From assembly GCF_964204865.1 (NCBI RefSeq), contig NC_135255.1:9577135-9641134 (forward strand): a DNA stretch of 64,000 nt, in the 5' to 3' direction. Position numbers and translations under genes: made by a program. Below are positions 11,062 through 26,000 of the stretch, piece after piece. Position 1 is the stretch's first letter; each line of letters begins with the position of its first letter. Source of the stretch: Styela clava. Taxonomy: Eukaryota; Chordata; Ascidiacea; Stolidobranchia; Styelidae. The notes under the pieces were generated by a model. It saw only the letters and a list, made by a program, of their open reading frames with translations. It searched no databases and was not told the origin of the DNA.

Positions 11062-14000
11062 TCAAACAAATCCCTTGTATTTAAAGTTTCTACCATAATC
11101 AATATACAATGTCTGAAAAACATCGCGAACACCAGCAGGTAAAGCCTTCCGAATCATAGCAACATCAAATTCATCCATCACAGATATGAGATGGTAAATT
11201 GCTCTAGTGAAGAATTTCTGTAACATTTTATATATTATAGTTGATTGTTCGTTACTATAACCCTTTCAAATATATTTCTTTGGAAGACGTAGATTGAGAT
11301 ACATTTTATGCATGAACACCCACCACTCAGATGAAGGGGTCAAGAATTATTCCTTGTAAATCAATGATTTACCCCAAGGTTCAACAGATCACTGATGTAC
11401 ATCAAAACTATATTCCGCACATCGTTATACTAAGATCATGATCACAGGAGGACATTAGCAGAGATTATTAATGAAATACCAAATTATTGTAATACTCACT
11501 TTCACAAATGGAACAATAGTATCCGAAGTAGTGATACAGATGTAATCTGCCACAACATATGACATGCACTGAAAGTAAAACAATATTTTTATCCCTTCCT
11601 CTCTAGTCTCTACTGTGATTACAACTTATACAATGAAGAGATGATCAGTTCTTGCTTTAGTTTATATCGGGCCATATTAAATTGAAATTTGTTAAACTGT
11701 TAGGCTCATTCATGTTACCTTTAAAAAATCTTTCTTGTAATTGTCAGCAACAAGTTGAAACAGTTTTTCCAATAATCCTGCACATTTTATTGATTTATTA
11801 TAATTTTCATTATCATGCAGAAGTTCAGAAGAATCAATAATGGAATCCGACCTAAAAAGATTATGCATTCTATAACGATTGGAATATAATCTTGTTGGCT
11901 TTGCAAAGTAAAATACATAGTGAACTGTTATACAGAAAATAAGCTATGGCTAGGAATCTGTAATATAAGAATAGGTAAATTAAAAAGTCTAGTTTGAAAT
12001 AATAGAGTGTGAGTGGAAACTATACAAAAACTAGAAAGTTGTTCACATAACTAGTACCACAGGGCCCAGAGAAACCATATTCACAAATTAAAAATTTGAA
12101 ATCAATTTGTGGCTCTGCTGTTGATGCACTGTGCTAGGTGTTAGGAATATGTCTGCCATCACATCTACGATTACCCTGCTTGGGTTCACAGGTTCGAATC
12201 CTGTGGGGATGACTGTGTGTACACTGTGCTAAGTGCTAGGAATACACCTGCCATTGCAAGCCTTATTACCCTGCTTGGATCGCAAGTTTGAATCCTGTGT
12301 GGGATGATTGCTGCACAATAGGCCATGGTTTGCAATAAAATTACACCATTTTACCAACTTGTCTCCATCAAGACAAATATGATAAATCATAATCACAAAG
12401 AATTTTTAAAAAGTACTTCTGTTTTCCGAGATGCAGTGCAGCTTTCAACATCTTTCTAAATGCAGAATTACAGATAGCAGCAAGGTGTCCGATGTCTTTG
12501 TGATGGATAATTACGCAATGAATGACGTCATAGCATGAATGGAATGCTTCATACATCACAATAGCACCTGCCAATGGTATTTAGTATTTTTTAGTAATAT
12601 ATACAGGAACATTTGATGAGCAAAAAAGGGTCAATGCAGTATTTGCAAGGTCCACGTTACCTTATTGTAGAAAATAACAAAGAGCATTACGTTATTCACA
12701 AGTACAAAAACTGAAATATTTCAAAATGAAAAAGAATAAAAGCGAAGCAGCCGATTTATAGTAAATCTATTCTACTTCAATCCTATGCTTCAAGGTAGGT
12801 AATAAAATAATTGTCTGGTCTTTTACAGAAATGAAAAGTAAACAAACCTTTCAACTCATGTATTTTTTCGAGAGGGATTCCAAAAATTGCATCAAAAATA
12901 TTGCAAATTTCGATTGCCTGAAGTCTCACCTGATAACATTACAAGTTTGATCTTAAATTACATATATCGCAATTTGATGCAAAAAAACAATAATAACCTA
13001 AAAATACAGAATCCAGGTCATTCGGAACATATTCTAGATAGAGCATAGTTTTTGTGCAAAGCATTAAAGATTTCTGAAACTATTGAGTACCATCATACAC
13101 AAACAGAGGTTCAGTAGTTCGATTAAAACAAATGTTTTGTACCAGGAGAAAAAGAAACATGAACAATAACTTGTTGGTAGACGTAACATACATCAATTTA
13201 TTTATTTTAGAGGAGCATGTCGCTCTCGAACTATAGTTAGAAGAGTAATTTCAATAATAAAAAACTATTAAAAATACAATTTCTCACCCATTTAATCTTG
13301 ACAATTTTTGTAACAATTTGATTTGCGGAAATCAATGTTGTAACATTCATAGTGTTGATGTCAAGTGAGACCTTAGTTGAGTAAACATTGAGAGACTCGA
13401 GTAATGACTTGACAAATCTCGAACTGATAATTCTCGATACTTTTTGATCATCATCTTGACCTTGTGATGCATAACCAGAATACCAAAAAAAGGGTCAAAA
13501 AATATGAAAGATGTCATAATCGTTTACTGGCCTTACGCTGAATCCTCCCAGTTCGATGGTCTATGGCAGGTGTTCTCAACCTTTTTCCTGTTAAGTACCC
13601 CCGAGTCATGAAACAATCAACCCGAACCTCCAGCAATCCGACACCAAGCAAATTTATGATATATTGACTTACAATTTTTTAATTTTATTGTAACGGATAT
13701 TAACAGAAGTATTTTTTCATTTATCATATCATATCTAACTTTATCTATCTCGCAATTGCAGTGGTTAAAAAAGGTTACTATGAGATATATTTTCATCCAT
13801 GTATATGAAATATTCAACTGTTTATATATCCTCATATCTGACCTAGAAAGTTACTCTCGGGATATTTGTAATAAGATCTCACCAGTTTCATTGAGTAAAC
13901 CAGAATCGAGCAGAAGAGAAGCAAACTTGATATTACTTTCAATATTTTCATCATCTCCACATCGCAAATTCAAAATAACCTCATCAAAAACATCTGAATG

Positions 14001-17000
14001 AATTGAAATTATTTTACAAAAATGCCAAGTAGCCTTCAGTAGCTTGGAGTTAGTAATAGTAATACCAATAATGGTATACAAAAATGAAAGAAATAATAGA
14101 CTGAATACCTCGAAGAAACAGCTATCATCACAGTATGCGTTAGACTTTAAAAAAACAGTTAAACGAATATAACAAAGGTAGCAACATATCAAGCTACACA
14201 TTGTTTTTGTTGATATCGACAGTTCGCAACAAGAGCCAAATTTGTGAAAATACCCAAATTACAGTGTTTAATTATGCCTCTATTAAACCATGGGTTTTGT
14301 TAACTTTTTCGGGTAAATGAAAAATTGCTATAATTGATTTTGCATTTTTTTCGACTTTGCATTCCCGCTTTTCAAAATTTTGTGAAAACTAACTGAGCTA
14401 TAAAAAATGTGGAGTTCTCAGCTTCAAAAGCATATATATTTCAAAATTTTTGAATTTGCCTTTTAGTTTTGAGACCCTCGATATACCACAAAAACCTTTA
14501 TAAAAAAAAATGGTTTGCTTTTGGCATTACTAAAAAAATCGCAAACAAAAATTAAATTCAATACAAAAATAACTGTTTACCTTTTTGAATATACTGGAGT
14601 GGTGTTTTCCATAAGAAGCATAAAATACATCTTTTCAACGCATGTTGGAAATGAGCATTTTGACAATCCTTTCCAAAATATTTGACCAGATTCAGAATAT
14701 GAGATTTATCATACGTGTATTCTATTTCTTTCAACTGAAGACAGGACCCCAAAAAGTGAAGCTTTGCAATGAAGGCTTGATTTTTACTGCATTAAAATAT
14801 GATCACATATTAGAAAAAGGAATGGTCAATTGTATGGTCATAAAGGTTCATTGACTTACAGCAGTACCGGTAGTGGATGGGATTTATACTAAAATCCAAT
14901 ATCTATCTGATCATTCAATAGCTTCAAATCAAAATTGAAAATCAAGTCCCGCAGCTGAGCAGTGCGCACAGTCGGCATCAAACAGTTGTAGGACACATGT
15001 GATGTAATGCCATGCGGAGGAGCAATATACTTATTTTGGATAAAATAGAGAGCAATATAGCCATTTAGTAAATTTCTCCCAGTACTAAAAAGAGTTTTTT
15101 TTAAAGAGTCAGTTTTATCAAAATATTTATCGGAACGATCCATATGTAGGCTACACTTCATGCACAATAAAAGAATATTTATAATAAATGATCTGTAGTA
15201 TTGCAAATCAAACCAAATTATAAAAAATTTAAGTTCTAAAAGGCACAACACACAAAGACGACCCTCAGCAAAGACGGCTGGATTATGATCATCATATAGA
15301 AAATGATAGCATAAGAGTGGTGGGTCGAACAATATCGCAGGTCTATAAAATTTCTTCCAGAGTGTTGGCTCAAAACAAAGTTATTCAATCTTTGATGTTC
15401 TAAAACTAAACTGATGTAAGTCAATATGGCAGAAAAAACAAGCAGTTTAGTGACAGAGATTCCAAACACCAAGCTTTTCTTTAAAAAAACTTTAGATATA
15501 AAAATGAGAGAAGATGATCATAAATGCATCATTATCTACGACTTGATGTTAGATAACTCGGCTACTTTTTCACCTAATACTTTATTTGAATATACAGAGC
15601 GTTCATAACATATCATTACAATTTCAATACGAAGTCGATTCTCAACATCTTAACTAGATTTTTATTTTAATCAGTTTTATTTATGTTCATTTTACTTTAA
15701 TATAACTGTAGGAGCCAACAAACTATAAATGGTATTGATAAACCTCCTTTGCAATTTGAAAAATAATTACGACTTTATGAACAACGGCCAACGGGTATAT
15801 CTTTTAGACAGGAATTTATCAAAGAACTGATAATATTGAAAAAACGAAACTTTTACCAAGTATACCTGTCATCAGTTCCAATATTTACATTAGATTTGAA
15901 AATTTCAACAACATTGTCATCAATGCTAACTTGGTATTGATTTTCATGAGAGATCAGTAAATTGTAAGCATCAATACAAGATGATAATACAGCGAAATGG
16001 CTTTTGCTCAAATCTTTTCTTTTCTTGTTAAACAATTGACAAACTTCTAAATTTAAAGATAATAAAATCATATTGTGCAATGTTTGAATTTTTTTTGAAT
16101 GGTATTGGCGTAATCCAACCAATTTCACTTAAATTTTGATGAAATTCATTTTTAGCTTCCGCGCAAATAATGTTCCATATAAAATGTGTTTTTCATATTC
16201 TCTTTTATGAGGAGTTTCGCTTTATTCAAAGCTTTAAATAACGCAGGCCATAAATTTTCCTCATTTTCGTATAAATAATTAGGAAATTTATGGGTTCTGT
16301 TTTGAGTGACCCTTTTGAGTGGATATAAGTGGGCCTGTGACTATTATGTAAAAAAAGAACCAGAATCAGAATCTTACTTAATCAGTCATAAACCTTTATT
16401 AAGTCAGTGGTCACGGGGCTTTAACATGCCATAGTTAGAGTCAAAGTACTAAGTTCAAAGTTTAGATTGAATTTGTAAACATGGAATTGTAGAGTCAGGC
16501 TTAGTACGATACTTACATTAATGTTACAGTAGCTCATACATTATTTGACACTAAATGTATTGGGTGGGGGAAAAAACAAATTTTTATTAATCAATTCATA
16601 AAGAATTCACGATCCATAGATTGAATATTAATCTGCATGGATACAATGCAACGGCACTGAAGTAAGAGTAAAGATAACTACTTTAAGTGATTCAAGAGTT
16701 TTGCTGCACACTAACACAGATATATTTCTGCAATATTTCGCTTCCCACTGCTTATCAAGCAACAAATTACTCATTTCACTGATCCAATAACATGCAAAAC
16801 CGCCTTGGAGTGACACTCATTATTTGAAAATGCAGTTTTTCTGTTGTAGTTGAATTATGTATGTCTGTGAAAGTCTTGGTCAGATGTGTAAATACATTTG
16901 TGTTAGTGTGCAGCAAAACTCTTAAACCACAATAATTTTAAACTTTGTTCTTTTTTGCTCTGATTCATAAAGCTAACTAACAATTCATCGCAATCACGAA

Positions 17001-20000
17001 ACTTCCATAAGTTTTGGAATACATATACTAACCTTGATACAATGAGTTCAAATCATCTGAAAGAATCTTTGGTGAAAAATTGTTGCCTTCTACAGAGGAA
17101 TCAAGCTTAAGTTTTTTACAAATTTGAATTTCGTTTCTCATTTTTCTTTTCCTACAACCAGACTGAAATTTCTTTCCGTATAAAAAATCATTTCCATCAT
17201 CAAATGATAAAAGACTGATCAGAGCACGGATTTGTACAGAAATTAATTCCATTGAAACATCATTGTCAGCTGCTTTTGAAAACTAAAAGAAAAGGATTCG
17301 TTAAGTTATACCATAAGCATCATAAGAGTAGGCAGCATTATTACATCTGGGGTGAATTTCTTTGTTTTGTTTACAGGGGTAAATAAATGCACGAGTAAAA
17401 ATAATAAAAAATCCCATCTAAAGCATGAATATGACTTGATGTTATCTGACATCATCGCGCATTATCCACTATTCCAATAGACATTGAACAGCTACTTGCC
17501 AATAAACAAGGGAAGCCGTAACATTAAATGAATATAATGGAGTAATTTATCAATTTTGTTTTTCAGTGAATGAGCACTACTAATAAGCACATTAAAGGTG
17601 TATTTAGCTGTATTCCTTATTGTATTGACATGATCTGCTTCAAACTATTTTTCAAACCATGGTTTTTCGGTGACCCGCTAAGACACGACTTACGAAATAT
17701 ACCAAAATTTTAGTGATGGACGATTTAATAAGAGGCGAACTACTTCAGCATATCGCTATTTGGTTTATCGGTTTAATGCGGTCAAAAGCCAATCAAAAAA
17801 TATAATTTTTTCTCAGAAGAATGGAAAGATGATTCATATGCTTGCGAATCCGTATTTTCGCGAAGGAATAGTCCTGCTATAAGTGCTCAAAACTACATAA
17901 TACCATGCAATGATTATAAGAAAAAAATTCAACAATAAGTTTCTCATTGGTACAGACATTGAATGAATTTCTAGGATCCACAGTCTTCTTTAACGAAACG
18001 AATATATATAAATTTTGACCCATTCATTAAAAAAGGTTCGCCAACCCCTATCATATATTAGGTGTCATTACAAAATCTTACGGTCTTCAATATTGCCCTG
18101 GCATTGGTTGATGAATTATGATAACACGTAAATATGGTTTCTTGAAGCAATGCATTTAATGAGTCCTGCAGATCATTATCAACTAACTGTTTGATTCTAA
18201 AAAATAAAAAAATCTAGTAAAATAAAATCATATATTAAAATAAATCTATTATCAGTTATGTCAAAAGTAATTTTAATATTGACATACGTTCAAAAATAGT
18301 TATACTTATTGTAGTTAATTTTTTGATTTGAGGAATAATTTAGAATATTTTTATTGTAAAATAAATGATTCTGTGCATTTGGTATCTTGGGTTCAGGTCT
18401 GCCCTGACTGTTTTAGGTATAGAAAATATACCAAACCGTTTTTCTTAACTTTATTGGTTTATTAAAATCAATCTCTATACATAATATACAATGATTTGTC
18501 ATAATTCATTGTAAGGCATGACCATATATTCAAAATTCAAAAATATTATTATTGCAAGTATATACCGGTAATACAATTCTTATTCACACCATTCTCTTCA
18601 AGCTGGATAGAAAAAAGCACTGATATCCGAAAATATGTAACGAGTCATTTTATTGGAATCTCAATCATTACTCCCTGGGTGAGGATGGGATTCAAAACCA
18701 TGACGTGTAGCCTGCATAGCCAACACTTTTTTCAGAAGGCCATCGCGGCAATCATTCAGATTTTGCCACCCACATCTTTTATTTATAATGATATAATAAA
18801 AACATACCCGATAAAATATTTCAAGATTTCTACAGGTTCACAACATTGAAGCAAATCAATTCTTTTAATTCCTAAAACCAACAAATAAACATGCAAGATA
18901 AGAGTGCTGATGAATGACAAGTGACGCCCTTTGTCCGAATTACTACTGAACCAGAGCAGAATCAATAAAAAGTTTGAAAATATAACTACTAACTTATCAG
19001 AAAACATTTATTATTGTATAATGTATATCCCACTGAAAATAATGCTTCAATTCTCTCCAAAAATGAGTCTTGCACACAATCAGTAATTTGCCAAAATTTT
19101 GGGTTGTGCACTCAAAAAAAATATTAAGTGGTCAGTCTAAAGCTGGTTACCGAGATCCCTTCTGTATTAAATATGGAATTATTGATGGTACGCCACAATT
19201 AAAATCATAATTCAACAATAGGCCTGATAGTAGGAGGGTCAGGAAATTACTATAAATACCGTATATGCTCGTTTTACCGCCCGATCCTGATTAAGGGCCC
19301 GTTTGAATAGCCCGTGTGAACAGAACATAAAAATAAATAAGGGCCGGTGCTCGAATACCCGCACGATGTAAAAGCTGATGATTTTCAGTGGTAGAGAACA
19401 ATAGGAAATGAGAAGCGCTTTTGTCACAATGCTGTTGAATTTTAAGCGCTGGTAGATAACACTCACGCCTTAGGCGTCCAAAAGTCAAAACTTTCGTTAT
19501 TCTCGTTTGAATCATACTTTCATAATTATACTTGTGAATAATTTCACTTCAAAAATTACAAGCGCCCGTGCTTGAATAAGGGCCCGATTAGTGAGTTTGG
19601 TTAAAAGAATATGGGCCCGGGCTACAAAACGAGCAAATACGGTAATTTGAAATTTTCAATAGCGAAAGTTACATATTCTACATACCGACTATTTTTAGTA
19701 TGAATGAGATCAGCTGTTTGAAAATTGAAAAATCATCTGTAGAAGCCATTTCACAATATTTCTTTACAATATTCTCCAAAATCTTGGAACAGGATAAAAG
19801 ATGACCAAAGACTGGCACTGTTTCTTCCAAAGACAAACTTTCAATATTGACTTTTCTCAATATTTGCATGTATTTTTCTATTCCTTGGAACGCAATCTGA
19901 AAATTTAAGGAGAAAAGCAAATTTAATTATGTAACAAAGCATGCCTATTGCCTACCAAGCTACCATTTCGAAAAATGGGAACAATCACCCAGAAAAACTT

Positions 20001-23000
20001 CTCCCTGAAAATAATCCCTGCATAAAATATTCTACCCACACAAAATGCATTGCTAACCTTCTTTAAGAGGCATTTTTAATAAAAATTTTGAGAATGTAAT
20101 CATGTGTTATGTTTTCCAATGATCCCTTCCAAGAGTTTGCTAACAGTTATGCTTGTTATTTTCAATACTTATCAAAGTCTAGTTCGGAAATCCGAAACTC
20201 GTGTTCTTTTGGAATCTGTTTTATTTGAATTTTTTTGTAGAAATTTTTATGTCATCTGAAAATTCTTTACGGTGTGGTCACTCCATCTTAGTAAACTCGA
20301 AAAACGGTGTGTGAAATGTATAAAAAATAAATATAACTAAAAAAAATTATAATATTTAACCTTCACTTCATCAAAGCTGTCTATTTTCAACAGCTTTTTA
20401 TTCTGAAGGATGCCGGTCACCATTTTAGCAGGATCCATTTTTGGTGGTGGCGAAGTAAATGGCGGCAGCATCTTGTTAGGAATGTATTCTGAAAATATAT
20501 TATTGAATCAGTATTTAGAAAAGGATTAGGTGTAATTTCATGTTAGCTTATTGAAGAGCAATATATACCAGAATAAAAGCAGGAAATTTAGAATTTCAAC
20601 ATTTGCTCTTGAAAAAAGATTTTTCAGAACAAACCTGACAGCCTCTTGGCAGCAATCTTTAACACCAAGAAAGAAATTCCATCTTGAGAAGAATCTGGGA
20701 AAAAATCGAAAGCCTTCTCCAGCAATGTTTTGCAGTCATCTGACCAGGTTAGATTACAGAACATCTGAATATAATATAGATCACATTTAGGAGTAGACTA
20801 CAATAGATGATACATAAAAATCAGAACATAGGAAGTTGTAATCAGTCCAGTGTTATGAGAATAATCCCTCTTTGAACACAAAACAGCAAAATATACACAA
20901 GCAAATATATATTAACCCTTTCCATGCGATTTTTATTTTTTATTAAATAATCGTATTGGCTACGCCGATTTTATGCATTTGTACCCCCACAACTAATCGA
21001 TCGACTAACAAAAAACTAATGATCCTCTGCTGCCCACTGACGGCTCGTTGGGAAGCTTATTTAAAGAGCTTGCAATTGGCGATTAAAAAAAAAAGTTTTT
21101 TAAAAAGTGGTGGTCTGAGTCACAAACCGGATAGAAAAAAGGCATTTATTTTTCTTGGGAGTTGAAACTTCAAACCGTGATAAAAAATAGAAATATTCGC
21201 TAAATCCTTTACTGTTACCGCTTCGTGGTTGGCAAACAATAGCATAATATTGCTGTAGCAATTTCGTGATCTAACTCAAAATACTTTGGTAGATGGAATG
21301 GATAATATGTCTTCTATTACCACCCAAAACACCGAAATTTGCATAAATTTCAAAAACACTTCCTCGATCCGCCGCAAATAAAATTCCCGTCGTAAGCGAA
21401 AGCGAGATTTACCGTCGCTTATGTTAATCTCGAAGAAGACTTATCAATAAACTAAAATCCGGAAAAACTAGACCAACAGTTTGCGACCGATTGCTAAATA
21501 AAACAGTGGAGTACATCAACGTACCCGCCGCAATCTAGCGACTTTTGTCGTGGGTACGTATACATGCCCACCGCACGGAAAGGGTTAAACACTTGGATAA
21601 TCGAATCAGCCATTAATCCTATCAAAATTTAATCGCATAAGGATAAAATACGACATAAAATCTATAACTTTCAGAATTCTTACATAAGGCCTGAACAATA
21701 TTTTGCATAGTCGTACTTACCAAACTGACTGCTGCATTGATCATCCACTTTCTTATAACCTTATGATTCAAAAGTACAGGTGAAAAGTCTACAACATGTT
21801 TGAATACAGGAATCAAAATGCCACCTAGAAAATAAAAACTTTGTCAAAATATAAGTAAAAAAGAGAATAACGAATTTATAATAGTCTGTCATTTTTTTAT
21901 ATGTCAAATCAAATTCTGCTTTATATTAAAAAAGATACCTTAAACTAGCAATATCTATTACAGAATACCAGTGGTTTAGTATTTTAGGACTCTAACTCTT
22001 AAAATCAATTTAGAAATCATTTTAAATAAACCTACTGGAAACAATAATAGAACAAAGAAATAATGCTCAAATACATAGGCTTAAAAAGCCTTCTGTCAGA
22101 ATGGTGTTCTCTTGAATTAAATAATTGAAAAAGCGAAATTTGGCTGAAATATCAGGCCTGCATCACAGAAAAAGGGGAGTTAAGTGGCTCAATTTAATTC
22201 CAGTCATCAATTACCTGATTGTGATAATTCTCCTGTGTTTATTGATTGCAAATACAATTCTAACTGTTTTAATAAATCATTCAAGGCGTCACACACTGCA
22301 TCAGCATTTTCCACAAGTGTAAGTTTTTTTGATTTTTGTGATATTTCTATCACATTATGATTTTGAGTTAATTTTTGAATCTTTATTAAAATAAGGAGAA
22401 CAAAATTAAGTTTTGGGTCATTCGTTGATAACGCAGAAAACTCGATCAAAGGGAAGTCATCTGTGAAGAGCGAGCTGGATGCAAATGTTGTTTTGTCGTT
22501 GTTCTTGTTGTATAGCACATTTTGAATTCCCGGTAACACTTCATCAGATTCAACAACAACATATTTTTCCAGTGCGTTTGATAACTGTGTTTCTATCAAA
22601 GTGGCTGATAAAAAATTTCCAATCAATTTTTCACCGATTGTATTTTTCAAAACCATTTCTTGCAAAGCCTTTGTTGATGATTTCAAAGACGAAATGTTTT
22701 CTTTAAATTTTTCACGAACTGTCAAATGATTCCAAAGAGTAAATATAGGTGTCTTTGAAACAACTTTGTGAAGTAATTTAAACAACATATTGAGGAATCC
22801 AAGAGTGGAAGATTGAGTGTTTTCGTTGTAACCTTCCACTGGATTTTTCGAAATTTCTTCAACCTTTTCAATGACAAAAATAAGTAATGAGGGTGTGGTT
22901 GTTAGAGTATCACATATACCGGTGGATGAAGTTTCTTATTAACAGTAAGCATCATGCTTGCATGCTTTAGCAAAAAACTTGCACCGGAATTTTTCGAATT

Positions 23001-26000
23001 TTAAAATGATAGTCATATTCAAAATAATTCAATATATTGATTTAACGAGTAGCAAAATCATTTAACCAGAATCAGGGATGTATCATGCATGATATTAAAA
23101 ATCATAATGTTACTATGAAAAATGATAATCTAAATTAAAAAAATTAATTATTCGAATTGACGTTTCTTGATATCACAAGAACAAAACCTGAAGCCAGCAG
23201 TACAAGTTTTAAAAATTTTACAAAGGGAATTTACCAATATATATATCTGCACCTATAGGTGTATTAAATAAAGTAAAAATACCCAAATGAAAACTGATTA
23301 TTAAAACAAACAATCCTGGTTAAGATATATTTAGAAATGAATTCATAATAAAATTGAAATTGTAACACTCCTGTACAATAAAAGAGCAGAATAAATCATT
23401 GAAACAAACAACAATCGAAATACTCACTTTTTGTGAAATCCTTACAAGAATAGTTGACCAAATCTCAATAACTAAACTTGGAGACAACTTTGAAGTAAAC
23501 GTTTTTCCGAGACAGTTGCCAAATTCCTCAGCAATGTTTATTAAACGATTCGTATCAATGTTTCGTGCTGTATCATATTCAACAGCACTTTCAAGTACAA
23601 GTATCACAATGTTGACCAATCTGACAGACTAAAATAGAAATACCGTAGTCCGTATTTTAAAAACATAATAGGATTGGTGAAAACCATCGCTTTTTCAATT
23701 ACATACGAGTTTAGAAAGCAGAAATTGTCAATATTCATACCTTAGCGCAGGGGTCTGCAACCTTTAATACAGGAGTGCCAGATACAAATAACTGGGCGAA
23801 ACAACAGGCCGCACCTTTACTTAACATAGGCTTTCTAGTAGTTGCAAGCACAAAAATTTTAGTTATTGATCTTATGACATGTGTCCTTCGCACAAACTAG
23901 CTGTTAGGGCATTGTAATGTTATAGATAATAAACTGGACTTAGGTATAGGCTTTGCAAAGCAATGGGATTGGAATTACTCTCACGTACCAGATTAAACTA
24001 AATTAAAACTCGATTCACTAGCCGCACACCATTCAAAATTAGCACTTCTCCATGGGCCACAAATTTTTTTCTTGTGAGATGCATTTGGGCGGCAGTTTGC
24101 ACACCCCTGTCTTAGAGTAATGTTGTAATGTATTACAATGAAAATCAAAAATTTATCAGTACTCAAAAACGGAACATAACAGATGGAAAAATTATATATT
24201 TGTTAAATGATTCATATGAGGAGCCTAGAAAAAAAATATAAAAGTAATAGCCTCCTAGTACTTGGTCTATTGAAGATTTGAAAAAGATTGGTCAGACAGT
24301 TATAGGAAAAATCAATATTAAATTTAAAATCCATTAAACAGACATTATTTATTAGGATACTAGCAAACAAGCATACCTGTCGAATCTTAATATAAACATC
24401 AACAAAGCAGTCAACCATTTCAAAAATATTTTTCAAAGGAATTTTATTGGATGAGTCTTTACTGACGGATTTGATTATGATTGACTTCATCCATGGCTCA
24501 ACAATTGATTTGTCAATTTCAGCCATTACCATCATACAAGACAACCACTGGCAACTGAAAAAAGAAAGTGATCTTTTCTGAGTAAACTTTGACAGGATAA
24601 ACACATTAGGAAAGTTGATTTTCATCCGGGATTCCTATAACATATCGATAAGTTTAGTATATGAACTTGATCTCCCTTAGACTAATTTCAAAAAAAGATT
24701 TAAAATCCCAGGTAATTTTTATGGTTGAATAAAAATTGCACGCTGTATCTTTGTGAACAAGTTATTTTCACACTACTCTACAAGGTGTTCATCAAGTCTA
24801 CTAACATCAGTTCTCAACATATTTAGGCGCAAAACTGATATTTCTTTTTACTGCAAGAAAACCCTCGTTTTCCTTGATAAAATTCTTGCTAAGGTTATTT
24901 CATCAAGTGTTTTAATTGTTTGAAAATAATGGGATTTGGAATCTACCAGTCAAAATCACACTACAAATACCACAGGAATGATAAATAGAGGGGCCATAAG
25001 TGCCAAAACCAACTGGAAGGTGGCCACGAGGCATAAAAAGTTGGAAACCACTGCTTACATGGTACCGATAAATTCCCTTTGCACTTTTTGCATTACAAAT
25101 GTTCTTCATACAACCAAAAACACCAATACTGTTAATCTTACCACGGCTTATAATTAGTGACAAGAGATTCTGTAATTTTCTTCATCCATTGCAGTAAATC
25201 TTCACTTAGCTTTTTATCGACAGCAGGTTGATATAATCTGTATAAATCTGCCATCTATCAATTAAAAATAATAGAGATTCCGATGAAAGTATGTAAAATT
25301 TATTTATGATCATATGAATGTTATAATTTATAACTTATTTCATTTTCTTTTATTAATCATGTTGGATAATAAGTTTCTAAACGATTGATAGCCTTTTTAG
25401 CGTAATTTAGTTCAAAACGAGGCCAGCATACATTGACCTAAAAGTAGAACACCCTATGAGACATACTACCGGTAATTGATAATTCAGAAACTATTCCTTG
25501 ATACAGCAGGACAGTTAGCGTAAATTATTACCTAGATTGAGTAGAAAATAAGACAAACCTTTAATAGTCCACAAAGCAGGGCAATATTCAATTTGTCACA
25601 AGAAGTAATATCACGACATTTTGTTTGATGAACACATGCAATATTAGTCAATTCCTTCAACATTTTGATCTTCACTTCAGACTTTACTTTAGCATAAATG
25701 AGGAAAAGTTTGAAGAATAAGGTAATACAATTTTCACCAACTTTTCCATCAGTTTGCTCCTTTGAAAATATGACAAACAGATAGAAATTTATACAGAATT
25801 ATGCTTTATAAAATTAAAATTGTGTAACAAAAACTACTAAAACCGAAAACCGGGACATCTAAGCATACCACAGTGTGTACGATGACCAGAGTTGGCCGAT
25901 ACAAAATAATGTTCGATTCCAAATACAACCTAAAATATTATTTTCGAATACAGTGTTGCCCCAACCTTTTATGTCTCATAGCCCTCTTTCGAAGGCTTTA

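Noticed and set aside
12111-12312. Functional tRNA genes
   Set aside because: The tRNA-like parts cannot form a full cloverleaf with a proper acceptor stem and belong to a SINE family present elsewhere in the window.
19239-19515. Two overlapping minus-strand open frames
   Set aside because: They lie almost wholly inside the TACCGT MITE and recur as non-coding sequence at 63.3-63.5 kb.
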